Part shown: piece after piece, positions 27,784-37,405 of the stretch | Layout of the letters: every line of letters starts with the position of its first letter | How positions within the stretch are numbered: position 1 is the stretch's first letter | Source: Pedobacter polysacchareus | GTDB taxonomy: Bacteria > Bacteroidota > Bacteroidia > Sphingobacteriales > Sphingobacteriaceae | Length of the DNA stretch: 64,000 nucleotides | Reading direction: 5' to 3' | Assembly: GCF_019802255.1 (NCBI RefSeq) | Contig: NZ_JAHYSS010000004.1 | Span: 248,001 to 312,000, forward strand | The notes under the pieces: generated by a model | The model's input: only the letters and a program-made list of their open reading frames with translations | Database searches by the model: none | Told to the model about the DNA's origin: nothing | Made by a program: the position numbers and the translations under genes

Positions 27784-29592
27784 TTAAGAGCCGGCAGGTT
27801 TCTTGAAATAATTGGTTAAAGCCATTACCTGTGCTTTATTCAGTACTTTCTGCAATTCCGTCAGGTCTGCCTCCCTGATCTTTTTAACCGATTTAAAGTG
27901 ACGCAGGAGCTTGTCGGCAGTCGTCTTTCCAATTCCTTCTATTGCTTCCAGTTCAGTCTTAAGCGTGCCCTGATCGCGTTTCTTCCGGTGGAAGGTAATG
28001 CCAAACCTATGCGCTTCATCGCGGAGCTGCTGGATCAGTTTAAGGCTTTCCGATTTCTTGTCCAGGTACAAAGGATAAGGATCATTAGGAAAGAACAATT
28101 CTTCCAGTCTCTTGGCAATACCGACGATTGCGACCTTATGTTCTATACCCAGCTTTTTCAAGCTGCTCACAGCAGAGGATAGCTGGCCTTTACCACCATC
28201 AATGATGATCAGTTGAGGCAATGTGCCCTCTTCTTCTAACATGCGCTTATATCGCCTGTAAACTGCTTCTTCCATGGTGGCAAAGTCATTGGGTCCTTCC
28301 ACGGTTTTTACGTTGAAATGGCGGTAGTCTTTTTTCGAAGGTTTTGCATCTTTAAATACCACAATTGCCGACACCGGATAGGCTCCCTGGAAGTTGGAGT
28401 TGTCAAAACATTCAATATGTTTAGGCAATTCGCTCAATCCAAGATCTTTTTGCAGCTGTGTTAAAATGCGGTCTGTTCTCAAATCCGGGTTCAGCTTTTC
28501 ATACTGGTTCAGCTTCTCTTTTTTGAAAAACAGTACGTTTTTCTGAGAGAGTTCCAGCAGGCTTTTCTTTTCCCCTAGTTTGGGAACGGTAAACTTGATA
28601 TTTTTATCCTCTAATGCGATTTCAAAAGGAATCACGATCTCTTTGGAGGTACTGTTGAACTTGGTGCGGAATTCCGTAATGGCGAGCGTCAATAGCTCTT
28701 CATCAGTTTCATCCAGTTTCTTTTTGATCTCTATGGTCTGGGTTTGAATGATACTGCCATTCATGACTTTCAGGTAATTCACAAAGGCATAACGTTCATC
28801 GGAAGCAATGCTCACCACGTCAATATTGGTGATGGAACTGCTCACTACAGTAGATTTGCTCTGGTATTTCTCGAGCACCATCAGTTTCTTCTGATATTGG
28901 TGGGCCAGCTCAAAGTTCAGGTCTGCAGCTGCCTCTTTGACAATCTGCTTGACCTCTTTGATCACATTGCCGATTTTTCCGTTCAGAATGTCTTTGATTT
29001 CTTCAATATTTCTATCGTAATCTGCAGCTTCCTGGTAAGCCTGACAAGGCCCTTTACAATTGCCGATCTGGTATTCCAGGCAGACTTTGAACTTGCCCTC
29101 GTGGATGTTTTTCTCGGTTAGGGGTAAATTACAGGTTCGCAGGCTATAGGTTTCCTTGATGACGTCCAGAATGGTGTGCATCATGCCTACAGAGGCATAA
29201 GGGCCAAAATAGGTGGAGCCATCTTTCACCATATTCCGCGTCCAGAATACCCTTGGAAAAGGTTCTTTCTTGATGATGATCCATGGATAGGTTTTATCAT
29301 CCTTCAGCATGATGTTATACCTCGGCTGGTGCTTTTTGATCAGGCTGTTTTCCAGCAGCCAGGCATCAATCTCGGTATCTACAATGGTGAAGGTGATTTT
29401 CCTGATTTTAGAGACCAGCACCCGGGTTTTCCCATTGAGCTGCTTGTCCTGAATAAAATAGGAACCCACCCGGTTTCTCAGGTCTTTGGCTTTGCCGATA
29501 TATATTAAAGTATCCTCCGCATCCCAATACTGGTATACACCAGGTTTATGGGGAATGTCGGCCAATACTTTTTTATACTCAAAAGTACTCAT
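27784..29592 (-). CDS. uvrC: UvrABC excinuclease subunit C
   Basis: A 602-aa protein with the complete UvrC layout. The N-terminal GIY-YIG nuclease domain (about 15-95) has KPGVYQYW and IYIGKAKDLRNRV; a Cys cluster follows near residues 132-157 (CNLPLTEK, CLEYQIGNCKGPC); the UVR motif is near 200-235; the RNase H-like endonuclease domain has FDNSNFQGAYPVSAIVVF and IIIDGGKGQL; and a C-terminal helix-hairpin-helix reads IEGIGKTTADKLLRHF. With UvrA and UvrB, elsewhere in the genome, it makes both incisions in nucleotide excision repair. It starts 23 bases after the PBP1A gene and is the last gene of that minus-strand unit. Confidence 0.97.
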   Translation of the reverse strand: MSTFEYKKVLADIPHKPGVYQYWDAEDTLIYIGKAKDLRNRVGSYFIQDKQLNGKTRVLVSKIRKITFTIVDTEIDAWLLENSLIKKHQPRYNIMLKDDKTYPWIIIKKEPFPRVFWTRNMVKDGSTYFGPYASVGMMHTILDVIKETYSLRTCNLPLTEKNIHEGKFKVCLEYQIGNCKGPCQAYQEAADYDRNIEEIKDILNGKIGNVIKEVKQIVKEAAADLNFELAHQYQKKLMVLEKYQSKSTVVSSSITNIDVVSIASDERYAFVNYLKVMNGSIIQTQTIEIKKKLDETDEELLTLAITEFRTKFNSTSKEIVIPFEIALEDKNIKFTVPKLGEKKSLLELSQKNVLFFKKEKLNQYEKLNPDLRTDRILTQLQKDLGLSELPKHIECFDNSNFQGAYPVSAIVVFKDAKPSKKDYRHFNVKTVEGPNDFATMEEAVYRRYKRMLEEEGTLPQLIIIDGGKGQLSSAVSSLKKLGIEHKVAIVGIAKRLEELFFPNDPYPLYLDKKSESLKLIQQLRDEAHRFGITFHRKKRDQGTLKTELEAIEGIGKTTADKLLRHFKSVKKIREADLTELQKVLNKAQVMALTNYFKKPAGS

Positions 29593-29615
29593 GAAAATCG
29601 CTTTTTAATGAAAAG

Positions 29616-31838
29616 CTAGAAACCTAGCTTTTCGTCAAGTTCTGTCGGTTGTTCCTGCTGCTGGTATTGGTTACAGTCGAAAGTAATGGTGGTTCCATTT
29701 TTCGGTGGTTCAAAATCAGCTTTGCTTATATTCAAGGTCTTACTGGCATATACACGTTTCATAAAACCAGCATAAATCGGCAATGCAGTCACTGCACCAG
29801 AACCCTGTTTGGTACTAATAAAGTGGAAGGCACGGTCCTCACAACCTGTCCATACACCCGCAGTCAGCTGTGGTGTAATGGCCATAAACCAACCATCTGA
29901 GTTGGCATTTGTCGTACCGGTTTTTCCACCGATAGGTCCGTTTACGCCATATTTTCCAGTTAAGCTCCATCCTGTTCCGTTGGTAATGACACCACGCAGC
30001 ATTCTGGTCATTACATAAGCTACTTCTTCATTCAGTGCAGGCACTGGAATCGGGGTGTCATTGTAAAGTACAACGCCATTTTTATCCTGTATTTTTAAGA
30101 TGTATGTTGGTTTTTTCCATACCCCTTTATTGGCAAATACGCTGTAAGCACCCGTCATATCATACACAGAAGCATCGAAAGAGCCTAAAGCAATAGAAGG
30201 AGAGGCAGGCACATCAGAAGTAATTCCCATTTTTTTAGCCAAAGTAGCTACGGCCACCGGACCTACTTGTTTCATCAGGTAAGCCGCAATATAGTTCTGC
30301 GACAATGCCAGTGCTTTTTGTAAAGTCAGGTATCCAGGAACGGTTCCTGAAGATCTTGGTGTCCATGGTGGGCTGCCCGGAGTTTCAATGGTTACCGGTT
30401 CATTCAATACGCTGAAACATGGAGAATATCCGTTTTCAATCGCTACCGCATAGGTGAAAGGTTTTGCGGTGGAACCCACTTGTCTGGTTCCCATCTTTAC
30501 CTGATCATATTTAAAATGCTCATAATTGATCCCGCCAACCCATGCTTTCACATATCCGGATTGCGGATCCATCGCCATCATGGCATTTCTCAATAGCAAT
30601 TTATAGTATTTTACAGAGTCGATTGGCTTCATCAGCGTATCAATATTTCCTTTCCAGGTGAAGATGCTCAGTCGGGTAGGGGTATTGAAATCCGCTTTAA
30701 TTTCTGCTTCGCTTTTTCCTTCCAGCTGTAAAGATTTGTACCTGTCGGATCTTTTGACACCCTGTTCAATCTGCATTTCTTTTCCTTTGAAAGGGTTTTT
30801 GCCTTTCCAGCTGTCGTAGAAAGAGGCTTGCAGAATCTTCATGTATTCTTTTTGCGCCTCTTCTGCATACACCTGCATCTCGTAGTTGATGGTGGTGGTT
30901 ATTTTTAGCCCATCTCTATCCAGGTCGTACGGCGTGCCGTCTGATTTTAGGATCGAGCGTTCCAGAAAGATTTTCTTGATGTCACTTTTCACTACTGCTC
31001 TGAAATAAGGAGCAATACCATCATTTACGGTTGCTGCACTGAAGCGCAGTCCTAGCGGTTTTTCTATTTGTTTCTCATAATCCTGCTCGGTTAGAAAATC
31101 CGCTTTCACCATCAATCCCATAATGGTATTTCTACGGGCCAATGCGCGTTCTGGATTACGGGTAGGAGAATATCTGGTGATGCCCTTTAGGATGCCTATT
31201 AATGTAGCCGCCTGACTAACGGTTAATTTATCCGGTGTCGTGTTAAAATATACCCTTGCCGCAGATTTAATTCCATAGGCCTGGTTTCCGAAATCTACGG
31301 TATTTAAATACATCACGATGATTTCTTCTTTCGTGTAGTTGCGTTCTAATTTTACCGCAATTACCCATTCCTGGAATTTCTGCAGAATACGCTTGGCAAA
31401 GTTCTTTTGCCTTCCCTCTTCTGAAAAAAGGTTCAGGGCCAGCTGCTGCGTAATGGTACTTCCCCCTTGTTTCTTGCCAATAATAGCATAAAGAAAAATG
31501 GTGAATGTACGTTTAAAGTCGATTCCCGAGTGTTCTTTAAATCGAATGTCTTCTGTTGCAATTAAGGCATTGATGACATTCGGAGAAATCTTGTCGTAGG
31601 TGACATTAGATCTGTTTTGTACAAAGTAAGTGCCCAGAATTTTGCCATCTTCTGTGATGACTTCTGAGGCCTGATTGCTTTTTGGATGTTCGATGTCTCT
31701 GAAAGAAGGAAGTTCACCAAACAAACCAAAACCAACGGCGATGATAAAAAGAGCGAATAAAACGATTCCTGCAATTAAGAGCTTCCAGATGTTGAAATTA
31801 TACCTTCTGATGTCTTCTTGCGAAAGTGGTTTGTTCAT
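29616..31838 (-). CDS. Class A penicillin-binding protein 1A
   Basis: A 740-aa bifunctional peptidoglycan synthase. A cytoplasmic tail and membrane helix (about 14-38) precede a GT51 glycosyltransferase domain, with catalytic Glu in ATEDIRFKEHSG and GGSTITQQLALNLFS. The C-terminal transpeptidase domain has the SxxK nucleophile in VGSTAKPFTYA, the SxN motif in LSQNYIAAY and KTG in GGKTGTTNANSDGWF. It polymerises and crosslinks glycan strands in the periplasm. It begins 2 bases after the porW-type gene, so translation is probably coupled. Confidence 0.95.
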   Translation of the reverse strand: MNKPLSQEDIRRYNFNIWKLLIAGIVLFALFIIAVGFGLFGELPSFRDIEHPKSNQASEVITEDGKILGTYFVQNRSNVTYDKISPNVINALIATEDIRFKEHSGIDFKRTFTIFLYAIIGKKQGGSTITQQLALNLFSEEGRQKNFAKRILQKFQEWVIAVKLERNYTKEEIIVMYLNTVDFGNQAYGIKSAARVYFNTTPDKLTVSQAATLIGILKGITRYSPTRNPERALARRNTIMGLMVKADFLTEQDYEKQIEKPLGLRFSAATVNDGIAPYFRAVVKSDIKKIFLERSILKSDGTPYDLDRDGLKITTTINYEMQVYAEEAQKEYMKILQASFYDSWKGKNPFKGKEMQIEQGVKRSDRYKSLQLEGKSEAEIKADFNTPTRLSIFTWKGNIDTLMKPIDSVKYYKLLLRNAMMAMDPQSGYVKAWVGGINYEHFKYDQVKMGTRQVGSTAKPFTYAVAIENGYSPCFSVLNEPVTIETPGSPPWTPRSSGTVPGYLTLQKALALSQNYIAAYLMKQVGPVAVATLAKKMGITSDVPASPSIALGSFDASVYDMTGAYSVFANKGVWKKPTYILKIQDKNGVVLYNDTPIPVPALNEEVAYVMTRMLRGVITNGTGWSLTGKYGVNGPIGGKTGTTNANSDGWFMAITPQLTAGVWTGCEDRAFHFISTKQGSGAVTALPIYAGFMKRVYASKTLNISKADFEPPKNGTTITFDCNQYQQQEQPTELDEKLGF

Positions 31839-31840
31839 TG

Positions 31841-34609
31841 TTAATAGTTGTTTTTATAAAATTCAAGGTATTTGTTCAACAGGTCCTTGCTACTGATTTT
31901 ATCAAAGTTTTCTTTGCTGATGATAAAGCTTTTGTACAGGTTTGCAGGGACCTTCATGATTTGTTTTAACTGTGGATTTATACCATCGGCATACGTTTTT
32001 GCGTCGTCGAAAGTACCAAAGTTTCCTACAAATATAAGCTGATCATTGTCAAATTCCTTCAATTGATGACGGAGATTGTTTTCTGCGTAGTTTCCACGGT
32101 TGAATTGACCGATGCCAAAACGGGAAGAACTAAGCGTTAAAGAGCCGTCAGCCACATGTACAACGTAATAATATAATTTAGATTCAGCAGTATTAAAAAT
32201 TCCTTCAGCTTTCGGTACAGGTGCTGGTGTAACCGGTTTTTCTTCAGTTGGGGCCTTTACTGCAGGTGTTTCTTTTGCAGGAGGAGCGGCTACCGGGTTT
32301 TGCGCTTTGACTTTAGCCGGTTCTTTAGCTGGGAATTGCTGCGCAAAGAATTTTGGTTCATTGGCATCAAAATCAGCCAAAGCAATGGCTCTTTTCCTGA
32401 ATTCTTCTAAATGCTGACTGATATACCCCAGGTGTTCTTTTACCAATGGCACGATCAGCTGATCATTGGGATAGCTGGCCTTAATCTTTTCAAAAGCAGT
32501 AATCAATTGGTCTACATGAGCAGTTCTGCCAATGGCGATGGCCTTTAAGTAAGCAAATTGCGGCGCTAAATAGTTATCAGGATTGCTTTGCAGTACTTCA
32601 TCTACTTTTAAGATTACGCTGGCGAAGTCCTTTTTCTCATAGGCCTCGAACAGCTCATTGTACTGTTTGTTCACTTGTACTTCCATTTCCGATTGTTTCA
32701 GCGAGAAAGAAGGATCAAGAATGGTTTTTGCATAGGATGAGCTGGCAAAGTCTCTCAATACAATCTGCTTATAAAGCTCCGCTTTTGTAGGATCTATGGT
32801 TTTATTCGCTAAGAACAGGCCGTAATTGATTGAAGCCAGACGGTCATTTTTAGGGAAGCGTTTGAGTAAAATCTCATAAACCTCTGCGGCTTCTTTAGGG
32901 CTGCTGAGCTCCTGAAGGTAGAAGTTGGCGATTTCATAATAAGCTTCCATGATTTTCTGATCGGATTTTGCCAATAGCTCCGGGCTGGTTGGAATGTCGG
33001 CCAGCAGTGCTTTCATTCTGGAGGCGGAATCGGGTAAAGCTGGTCCGATATGGTCCGGGTTGACCACCGAGTTATTGGTCGCGTAGTTTTTAGTGATGTC
33101 CTGATTGGTTTCCTGTGCCGATGATTTGATGCTTTGACGCCAGTTGAGTTCCAGTTTACGGTTGCCCCATTTCTTTTTAAAGTCGTTAAAACCAGTGCTG
33201 ATCGCAGTTGGGTTGGCGAAATAAAAATTACTGGATACTGGTGTTTTCTGACGGATGTTATTTCCGGTTGGGAAATTATTTACCGGAATATTGTTGACAA
33301 TATTCGCTGTGTTTTCAGGTTTAACTATGGGATTTAGTATTAAGCGCAGTTTTTCCAAACGCTCCGTTTCCGGTAGCCTGGCCAGCGATTGCAAGGTATC
33401 CTGCAAGGAAATTAGCTCATAACGGTCGGTCAGGTATTGCAGGTTTTGATTTTTCTTAACGATCTGCTCATAATCCGGATAAATTTTAGGTAAGGTGTTT
33501 ACCGTGCTGTCGTAATACAACTTGGCGTTGAGGTAATCATGGAAATGCTTGAAATTCAGGTCTGCAATCTTTAAATAAGAGAGGCCTTTCTGGTACATGT
33601 TTTTTGTGCTGTTGCGAACCGATAGTTTATAGTATTTATCGGCTTCTGTATAATTCTGGTCTCTGGCATAGCTTTCTGCCACCTGATAATAGATCTGATC
33701 GTGGTAATCCTCGTTTTTATCATCTTTGAGCATCGCCAGCAGCTGCTGCTGTTTATTGATCGTTACGCCGCTCAGGAAGGCAGTGAGTTTAATACGGTTT
33801 AAGTTGGCATTGAAATACATTTCAAAAGGGGCATTACTTTTTTCTACTTTCCGGTAATAACGCAATGCTTCATTGTAATTTTCCTGCTTTTCGTACAGCT
33901 GTGCCAGGATGTAATTCCACCTGATGCGCTGTGGCTTAGAGGGACCGGCCTTGATGGCCTGCTGCAATACCTCAATCGCATCTGCGGCCATGCGCTGGTG
34001 GATATAAATTTGCGCGATGGTGGCTAAGGGTGCTGCTTTATTACTTTTTAAGCCGGAAATGGTATTGGATAAGGTGTCCAGTACCTTTGCTGCTTCACTG
34101 TATTTACCCAGCTGCATCAAGCTTCTTGCTTTCCAGTCTAAAGCCTGCACACGGCTTTTAGTAAGATTGGGGTAGGTTTTTGCCGTATAATCAAAGTACT
34201 CTTCTGCATTAAAGTAGTTTCCTTTATAGAAGTTGGCTTTTCCGAGCAGGAGGTAGGCATCGTCCTGGTAGTTGCCATAGGTTTTTTCCAGGAGGAGCAC
34301 ACGTGCTTTCTTGATGATCTCCTCCATATCTGGCATGCTGCTGCCGGCCTGGTCATTATAAATATCATAAGCTTGCGGGTTGATATAGATGGGCAGCACC
34401 TCATCATAATTGTCTGCATAGCTTTCTGCAAGTTCCTCCTGATGCTGGCTGAGGATCACATTGGCATTGTATATATAATTGTATCTGGAAGTCAGGTTTT
34501 GCATGGCCCTGCTTGCTGCAGTGTCCTTGTTGGTACTACATGCGTAAAGAAAGCAGGAACAGAAGATAACTAAGGTTACCTTTAGAGAGTTGATTGCGTA
34601 ATTTTCCAA
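31841..34609 (-). CDS. porW: PorW/SprE-type T9SS TPR lipoprotein
   Basis: A 922-aa lipoprotein (lipobox LYAC, then STNKDTAASR). The block after the lipid Cys, NLTSRYNYIYNANVILSQ and DNYDEVLPIY, followed by many TPR helices, a Pro/Ala-rich linker near residue 780 and a C-terminal module with SSSRFGIGQFNRGNYA, fits PorW/SprE, an outer-membrane lipoprotein of the type IX secretion complex. No ATG is available: the in-frame stop at 34625-34627 leaves TTG 34609 as the only start that includes the signal peptide. A perfect minus-strand TACTTTTG box lies at 34660-34653. First gene of the porW, PBP1A, uvrC unit. The symbol is by pattern and context. Confidence 0.75.
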   Translation of the reverse strand: MENYAINSLKVTLVIFCSCFLYACSTNKDTAASRAMQNLTSRYNYIYNANVILSQHQEELAESYADNYDEVLPIYINPQAYDIYNDQAGSSMPDMEEIIKKARVLLLEKTYGNYQDDAYLLLGKANFYKGNYFNAEEYFDYTAKTYPNLTKSRVQALDWKARSLMQLGKYSEAAKVLDTLSNTISGLKSNKAAPLATIAQIYIHQRMAADAIEVLQQAIKAGPSKPQRIRWNYILAQLYEKQENYNEALRYYRKVEKSNAPFEMYFNANLNRIKLTAFLSGVTINKQQQLLAMLKDDKNEDYHDQIYYQVAESYARDQNYTEADKYYKLSVRNSTKNMYQKGLSYLKIADLNFKHFHDYLNAKLYYDSTVNTLPKIYPDYEQIVKKNQNLQYLTDRYELISLQDTLQSLARLPETERLEKLRLILNPIVKPENTANIVNNIPVNNFPTGNNIRQKTPVSSNFYFANPTAISTGFNDFKKKWGNRKLELNWRQSIKSSAQETNQDITKNYATNNSVVNPDHIGPALPDSASRMKALLADIPTSPELLAKSDQKIMEAYYEIANFYLQELSSPKEAAEVYEILLKRFPKNDRLASINYGLFLANKTIDPTKAELYKQIVLRDFASSSYAKTILDPSFSLKQSEMEVQVNKQYNELFEAYEKKDFASVILKVDEVLQSNPDNYLAPQFAYLKAIAIGRTAHVDQLITAFEKIKASYPNDQLIVPLVKEHLGYISQHLEEFRKRAIALADFDANEPKFFAQQFPAKEPAKVKAQNPVAAPPAKETPAVKAPTEEKPVTPAPVPKAEGIFNTAESKLYYYVVHVADGSLTLSSSRFGIGQFNRGNYAENNLRHQLKEFDNDQLIFVGNFGTFDDAKTYADGINPQLKQIMKVPANLYKSFIISKENFDKISSKDLLNKYLEFYKNNY

Positions 34610-34652
34610 AAAAGATAGATTGAGTTAAAGCTTATAAACAACAAAATATATA

Positions 34653-34686
34653 CAAAAGTATTTTATTCAGCCATAAGTTCTTAACA
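34653..34686 (-). promoter_or_regulatory. Promoter of porW-type gene
   Basis: Read on the minus strand: TTGTT (34686-34682), 21 bases, TACTTTTG (34660-34653), a perfect TAnnTTTG. The leader to TTG 34609 would be about 37 bases. Confidence 0.55.
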
Positions 34687-34720
34687 ATTTAGTTTTTATT
34701 TGCATCAGATTTTCAATCCT

Positions 34721-34942
34721 ATGGAGCCAAACGAAGAGAAAAAGAACATCAATAATTTCGCGAAGTATTCTGCGATCAGCTTTCAAATGCTGGCCACAAT
34801 CGGGCTTTTTGCGTTTGCAGGCTATAAAATTGATGAATATCAGCACAGTAAGCAGCCGATCTATGCGGCAATTTTAGGACTTTTAGGAGTAGTGGTCTCC
34901 TTGTATCAGGTTGTAAAACAACTGAATAAAAACTCAAACTGA
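34721..34942 (+). CDS. AtpZ/AtpI-like small membrane protein
   Basis: A 73-aa protein with two helices, AISFQMLATIGLFAFAGYKID and IYAAILGLLGVVVSLYQVV, and a charged N-terminus MEPNEEKKN. This is the AtpZ/AtpI-like pattern (AKYSAISFQM, GYKIDEY) found as the first gene of many F-type ATPase operons, thought to help c-ring assembly or ion supply. ATG 34721 is preferred to an upstream frame start at 34700. A near-consensus -7 box TTTATTTG (34695-34702) precedes it. First gene of the atp operon; divergent from the porW-type gene. Confidence 0.8.
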   Translation: MEPNEEKKNINNFAKYSAISFQMLATIGLFAFAGYKIDEYQHSKQPIYAAILGLLGVVVSLYQVVKQLNKNSN

Positions 34943-34966
34943 TTATTTAAAACCGTTGTAAATTCC

Positions 34967-34974
34967 TACTTTTG
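34967..34974 (+). promoter_or_regulatory. Possible internal promoter -7 box in atp operon
   Basis: TACTTTTG is a perfect TAnnTTTG box 19 bases before the TTG start of the next gene and followed by an A-run. No good -33 TTG was seen at the right spacing. Confidence 0.4.
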
Positions 34975-34993
34975 TAAAAAAATAGATACTGAT

Positions 34994-35383
34994 TTGAGTT
35001 TAACCCGGTTTACCTTTTATTATTTAGCGTTTTGCGCCGTTCTCGGCGGCATCGCATATGCCCTTCCTTCTCTATTTCCAGATCAGTTGATCCTAGTACC
35101 TAAATTCTGGTTGGTGTTTGGCTTTTTAGCCGGTATTACTTACATCGCGTATGGTGTGGCAGATTTAGGCTTAAAACGCAATCCCGATGTTGGTGTCATG
35201 GCCATAATGGGATCAATTGCATTGAAGATGATTTTCGCCATGGCTTTTGTACTGATATACAGCCTTAAAAGCAAGGAAAACGGTTTTGTTTTCGTGCTGA
35301 ACTTTTTTTCTTTATATTTATTGTTCAGCCTCTTTGAAATATACTGTTTGTTACGTAACTTGCGCCACCAAAATAAAAAGTAA
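34994..35383 (+). CDS. Membrane protein in atp operon, function unknown
   Basis: A 129-aa protein with four hydrophobic helices: FYYLAFCAVLGGIAYALPSLF, FWLVFGFLAGITYIAYGVADL, MAIMGSIALKMIFAMAFVLIY and FVLNFFSLYLLFSLFEIYCLL. I do not recognise a named family. Its size, helix count and place between the atpZ-like gene and atpB recall the extra AtpI-type subunits that assist ATP synthase assembly, but sequence support is thin. No ATG is present in frame upstream; TTG 34994 (TTG AGT TTA ACC CGG) is the only reasonable start. It ends 14 bases before atpB. Confidence 0.65.
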   Translation: MSLTRFTFYYLAFCAVLGGIAYALPSLFPDQLILVPKFWLVFGFLAGITYIAYGVADLGLKRNPDVGVMAIMGSIALKMIFAMAFVLIYSLKSKENGFVFVLNFFSLYLLFSLFEIYCLLRNLRHQNKK

Positions 35384-35397
35384 AAATCTGCGAGTAA

Positions 35398-36552
35398 ATG
35401 GATTGTAGCCACGTTTTTGAGTTTAAAGTGAAGAGGTTAATTGTTGTTTTTACGCTGTTTTTAGCGTTTTTTTCTGTTACGCCTGCGGCTTTCGCACAGG
35501 TTGACACAGCACAAGTAACAGAAGGTTCTCATGCCCAGCCGGCAGCTGAGAAAAAGTTTGACATTGGTAAGTTTGCACTACACCACATTGCGGATTCGCA
35601 TAGCTGGCATGTAATCGGACATACCTATATCGACCTTCCGGTAATTTTGTACACCAAAGCTGGTGTTGTAAACTTCAGTTCTGCTGATTTCACCACGCTG
35701 GAGGACGGAAAAGTTGTTCGCGATGATGAAGCTAAAGTAGTTGTAGAACGAAAAGGACAACGCTTTGTGAAGATGCACGAGAAAATCTATTATGCATCTG
35801 ACGTTGCGAATGAGCACGGTCAGTTTGTAAATTTAGATGAGAAGCATCATCCCACAAATGCCCGCCCGCTGGACTTGTCAATTACCAAAAATGTATGCAC
35901 CTTGTTATTGTCTATCGTCATTATTTTAGTTGTGTTCCTGAACGTAGCTAAAGGATATAGAACAAACAAAGGTAAATCACCAAAAGGAATCCAGTCCTGG
36001 ATGGAGCCAATCATCTTGTTTGTACGTGATGATATTGCGATTCCAAACTTAGGTCATAAATACGAGCGCTTTATGCCGTACTTATTAACCGTGTTTTTCT
36101 TTATCTGGTTTAACAACATGTTGGGCTTAGTTCCATTCTTACCTGGTGGTGCCAATTTAACTGGTAACATCGCTGTAACGATGATCCTTGCACTGGCTAC
36201 GTTCTGCCTAACGGTGTTTAACGGTAATAAATATTACTGGAAGCACATCTTTATGCCGGATGTACCATGGTGGATGTATATCGTAATGGTTCCGGTAGAG
36301 TTGTTCGGTATTTTTACCAAGCCTATCGCCCTGATGATTCGTTTGTTTGCTAACATTACTGCAGGACACATTTTGGTGTTGTCGCTAATCTGCCTTGTGT
36401 TTGTATTTAACAGCTTATACATTGCGCCAATTTCTATCGCCTTCGCTGTATTCATCGGCGGAATCGAGTTACTGGTTGCATTTATCCAGGCCTTTATTTT
36501 TACGATCCTGTCTGCCCTGTTTATCGGAATGGCAATTGATGATCACCACTAA
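35398..36552 (+). CDS. atpB: ATP synthase F0 subunit a
   Basis: A 384-aa subunit a with an N-terminal signal-like segment (LIVVFTLFLAFFSVTPAAFA) and a periplasmic domain of about 100 residues before the first core helix, an extension usual in Bacteroidota. Core blocks: YLLTVFFFIWFNNMLGLVPF, FGIFTKPIALMIRLFANITAGH with the essential Arg, and the C-terminal ELLVAFIQAFIFTILSALFI. It forms the proton half-channels next to the c ring. ATG 35398 gives 11 residues before the signal; GTG 35431 (VKRLIVV) is a plausible alternative start. Confidence 0.95.
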   Translation: MDCSHVFEFKVKRLIVVFTLFLAFFSVTPAAFAQVDTAQVTEGSHAQPAAEKKFDIGKFALHHIADSHSWHVIGHTYIDLPVILYTKAGVVNFSSADFTTLEDGKVVRDDEAKVVVERKGQRFVKMHEKIYYASDVANEHGQFVNLDEKHHPTNARPLDLSITKNVCTLLLSIVIILVVFLNVAKGYRTNKGKSPKGIQSWMEPIILFVRDDIAIPNLGHKYERFMPYLLTVFFFIWFNNMLGLVPFLPGGANLTGNIAVTMILALATFCLTVFNGNKYYWKHIFMPDVPWWMYIVMVPVELFGIFTKPIALMIRLFANITAGHILVLSLICLVFVFNSLYIAPISIAFAVFIGGIELLVAFIQAFIFTILSALFIGMAIDDHH

Positions 36553-36568
36553 TTAGAATAATTTTTAA

Positions 36569-36802
<234 letters not shown>

Positions 36803-36811
36803 AAATTAAAC

Positions 36812-36837
36812 GGTGCCAGATAGTGATATCTGGTACC
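36812..36837 (+). promoter_or_regulatory. GNRA-capped hairpin between atpE and atpF
   Basis: Arms GGTGCCAGATA (36812-36822) and TATCTGGTACC (36827-36837) pair at all eleven positions (one G-U) around a GTGA tetraloop of GNRA type. It begins 10 bases after the atpE stop. There is no T-run, so it is a stability, processing or partial-termination element rather than a full terminator. Confidence 0.65.
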
Positions 36838-36879
36838 ATTTATTGTTAAAAAAGAACAAAATATTTTATACATATACAG

Positions 36880-37374
36880 ATGGAATTATTATTACCTGAA
36901 TTCGGCCTAGTTATCTTTCAATCCATTGCTTTCTTATTGCTAATGTTCCTATTGGCAAAGTTTGCCTGGAAACCTATTCTAGCCGCAATTAAAGAACGCG
37001 AAAAATCGATTGACGAAGCATTGAGCAAAGCTGAATTGGCAAAACAAGAGATGGCTCGTTTGACTTCTCAAAATGAAGAGTTAATGAAATCTGCGCGTGC
37101 GGAACGTGATTTGATCTTGAAAGAAGCAAAAACGCTTAAGGATAGCATCATTAATGAAGCAAAAACTTCTGCTCAGACTGAAGGTGCTAAATTAATTGAG
37201 AAAGCTAAGATTGAAATTGAGAACTCAAAGAAAGCTGCATTGGCAGAATTGAAGCACCAGGTTTCTTCTTTATCATTAGATATCGCAGAGCGTGTATTGC
37301 GCAATCAGTTGCAAGACAAAGCTACTCAACAGGATTTAGTTGCTAATCTTTTAAAAGATGTTGAATTAAACTAA
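36880..37374 (+). CDS. atpF: ATP synthase F0 subunit b
   Basis: A 164-aa protein with one N-terminal membrane helix (LVIFQSIAFLLLMFLLAKFAW), the KPILAAIKEREKSIDEAL hinge and a long charged coiled coil to about residue 135, ending in the delta-binding tail DKATQQDLVANLLKDV. It is the peripheral stalk that ties F0 to F1. The gene lies 77 bases after atpE, past the hairpin, and 31 bases before atpH. Confidence 0.96.
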   Translation: MELLLPEFGLVIFQSIAFLLLMFLLAKFAWKPILAAIKEREKSIDEALSKAELAKQEMARLTSQNEELMKSARAERDLILKEAKTLKDSIINEAKTSAQTEGAKLIEKAKIEIENSKKAALAELKHQVSSLSLDIAERVLRNQLQDKATQQDLVANLLKDVELN

Positions 37375-37405
37375 TCAGTAGTTTATTTAGCCAAATTAGA
37401 TAAAA

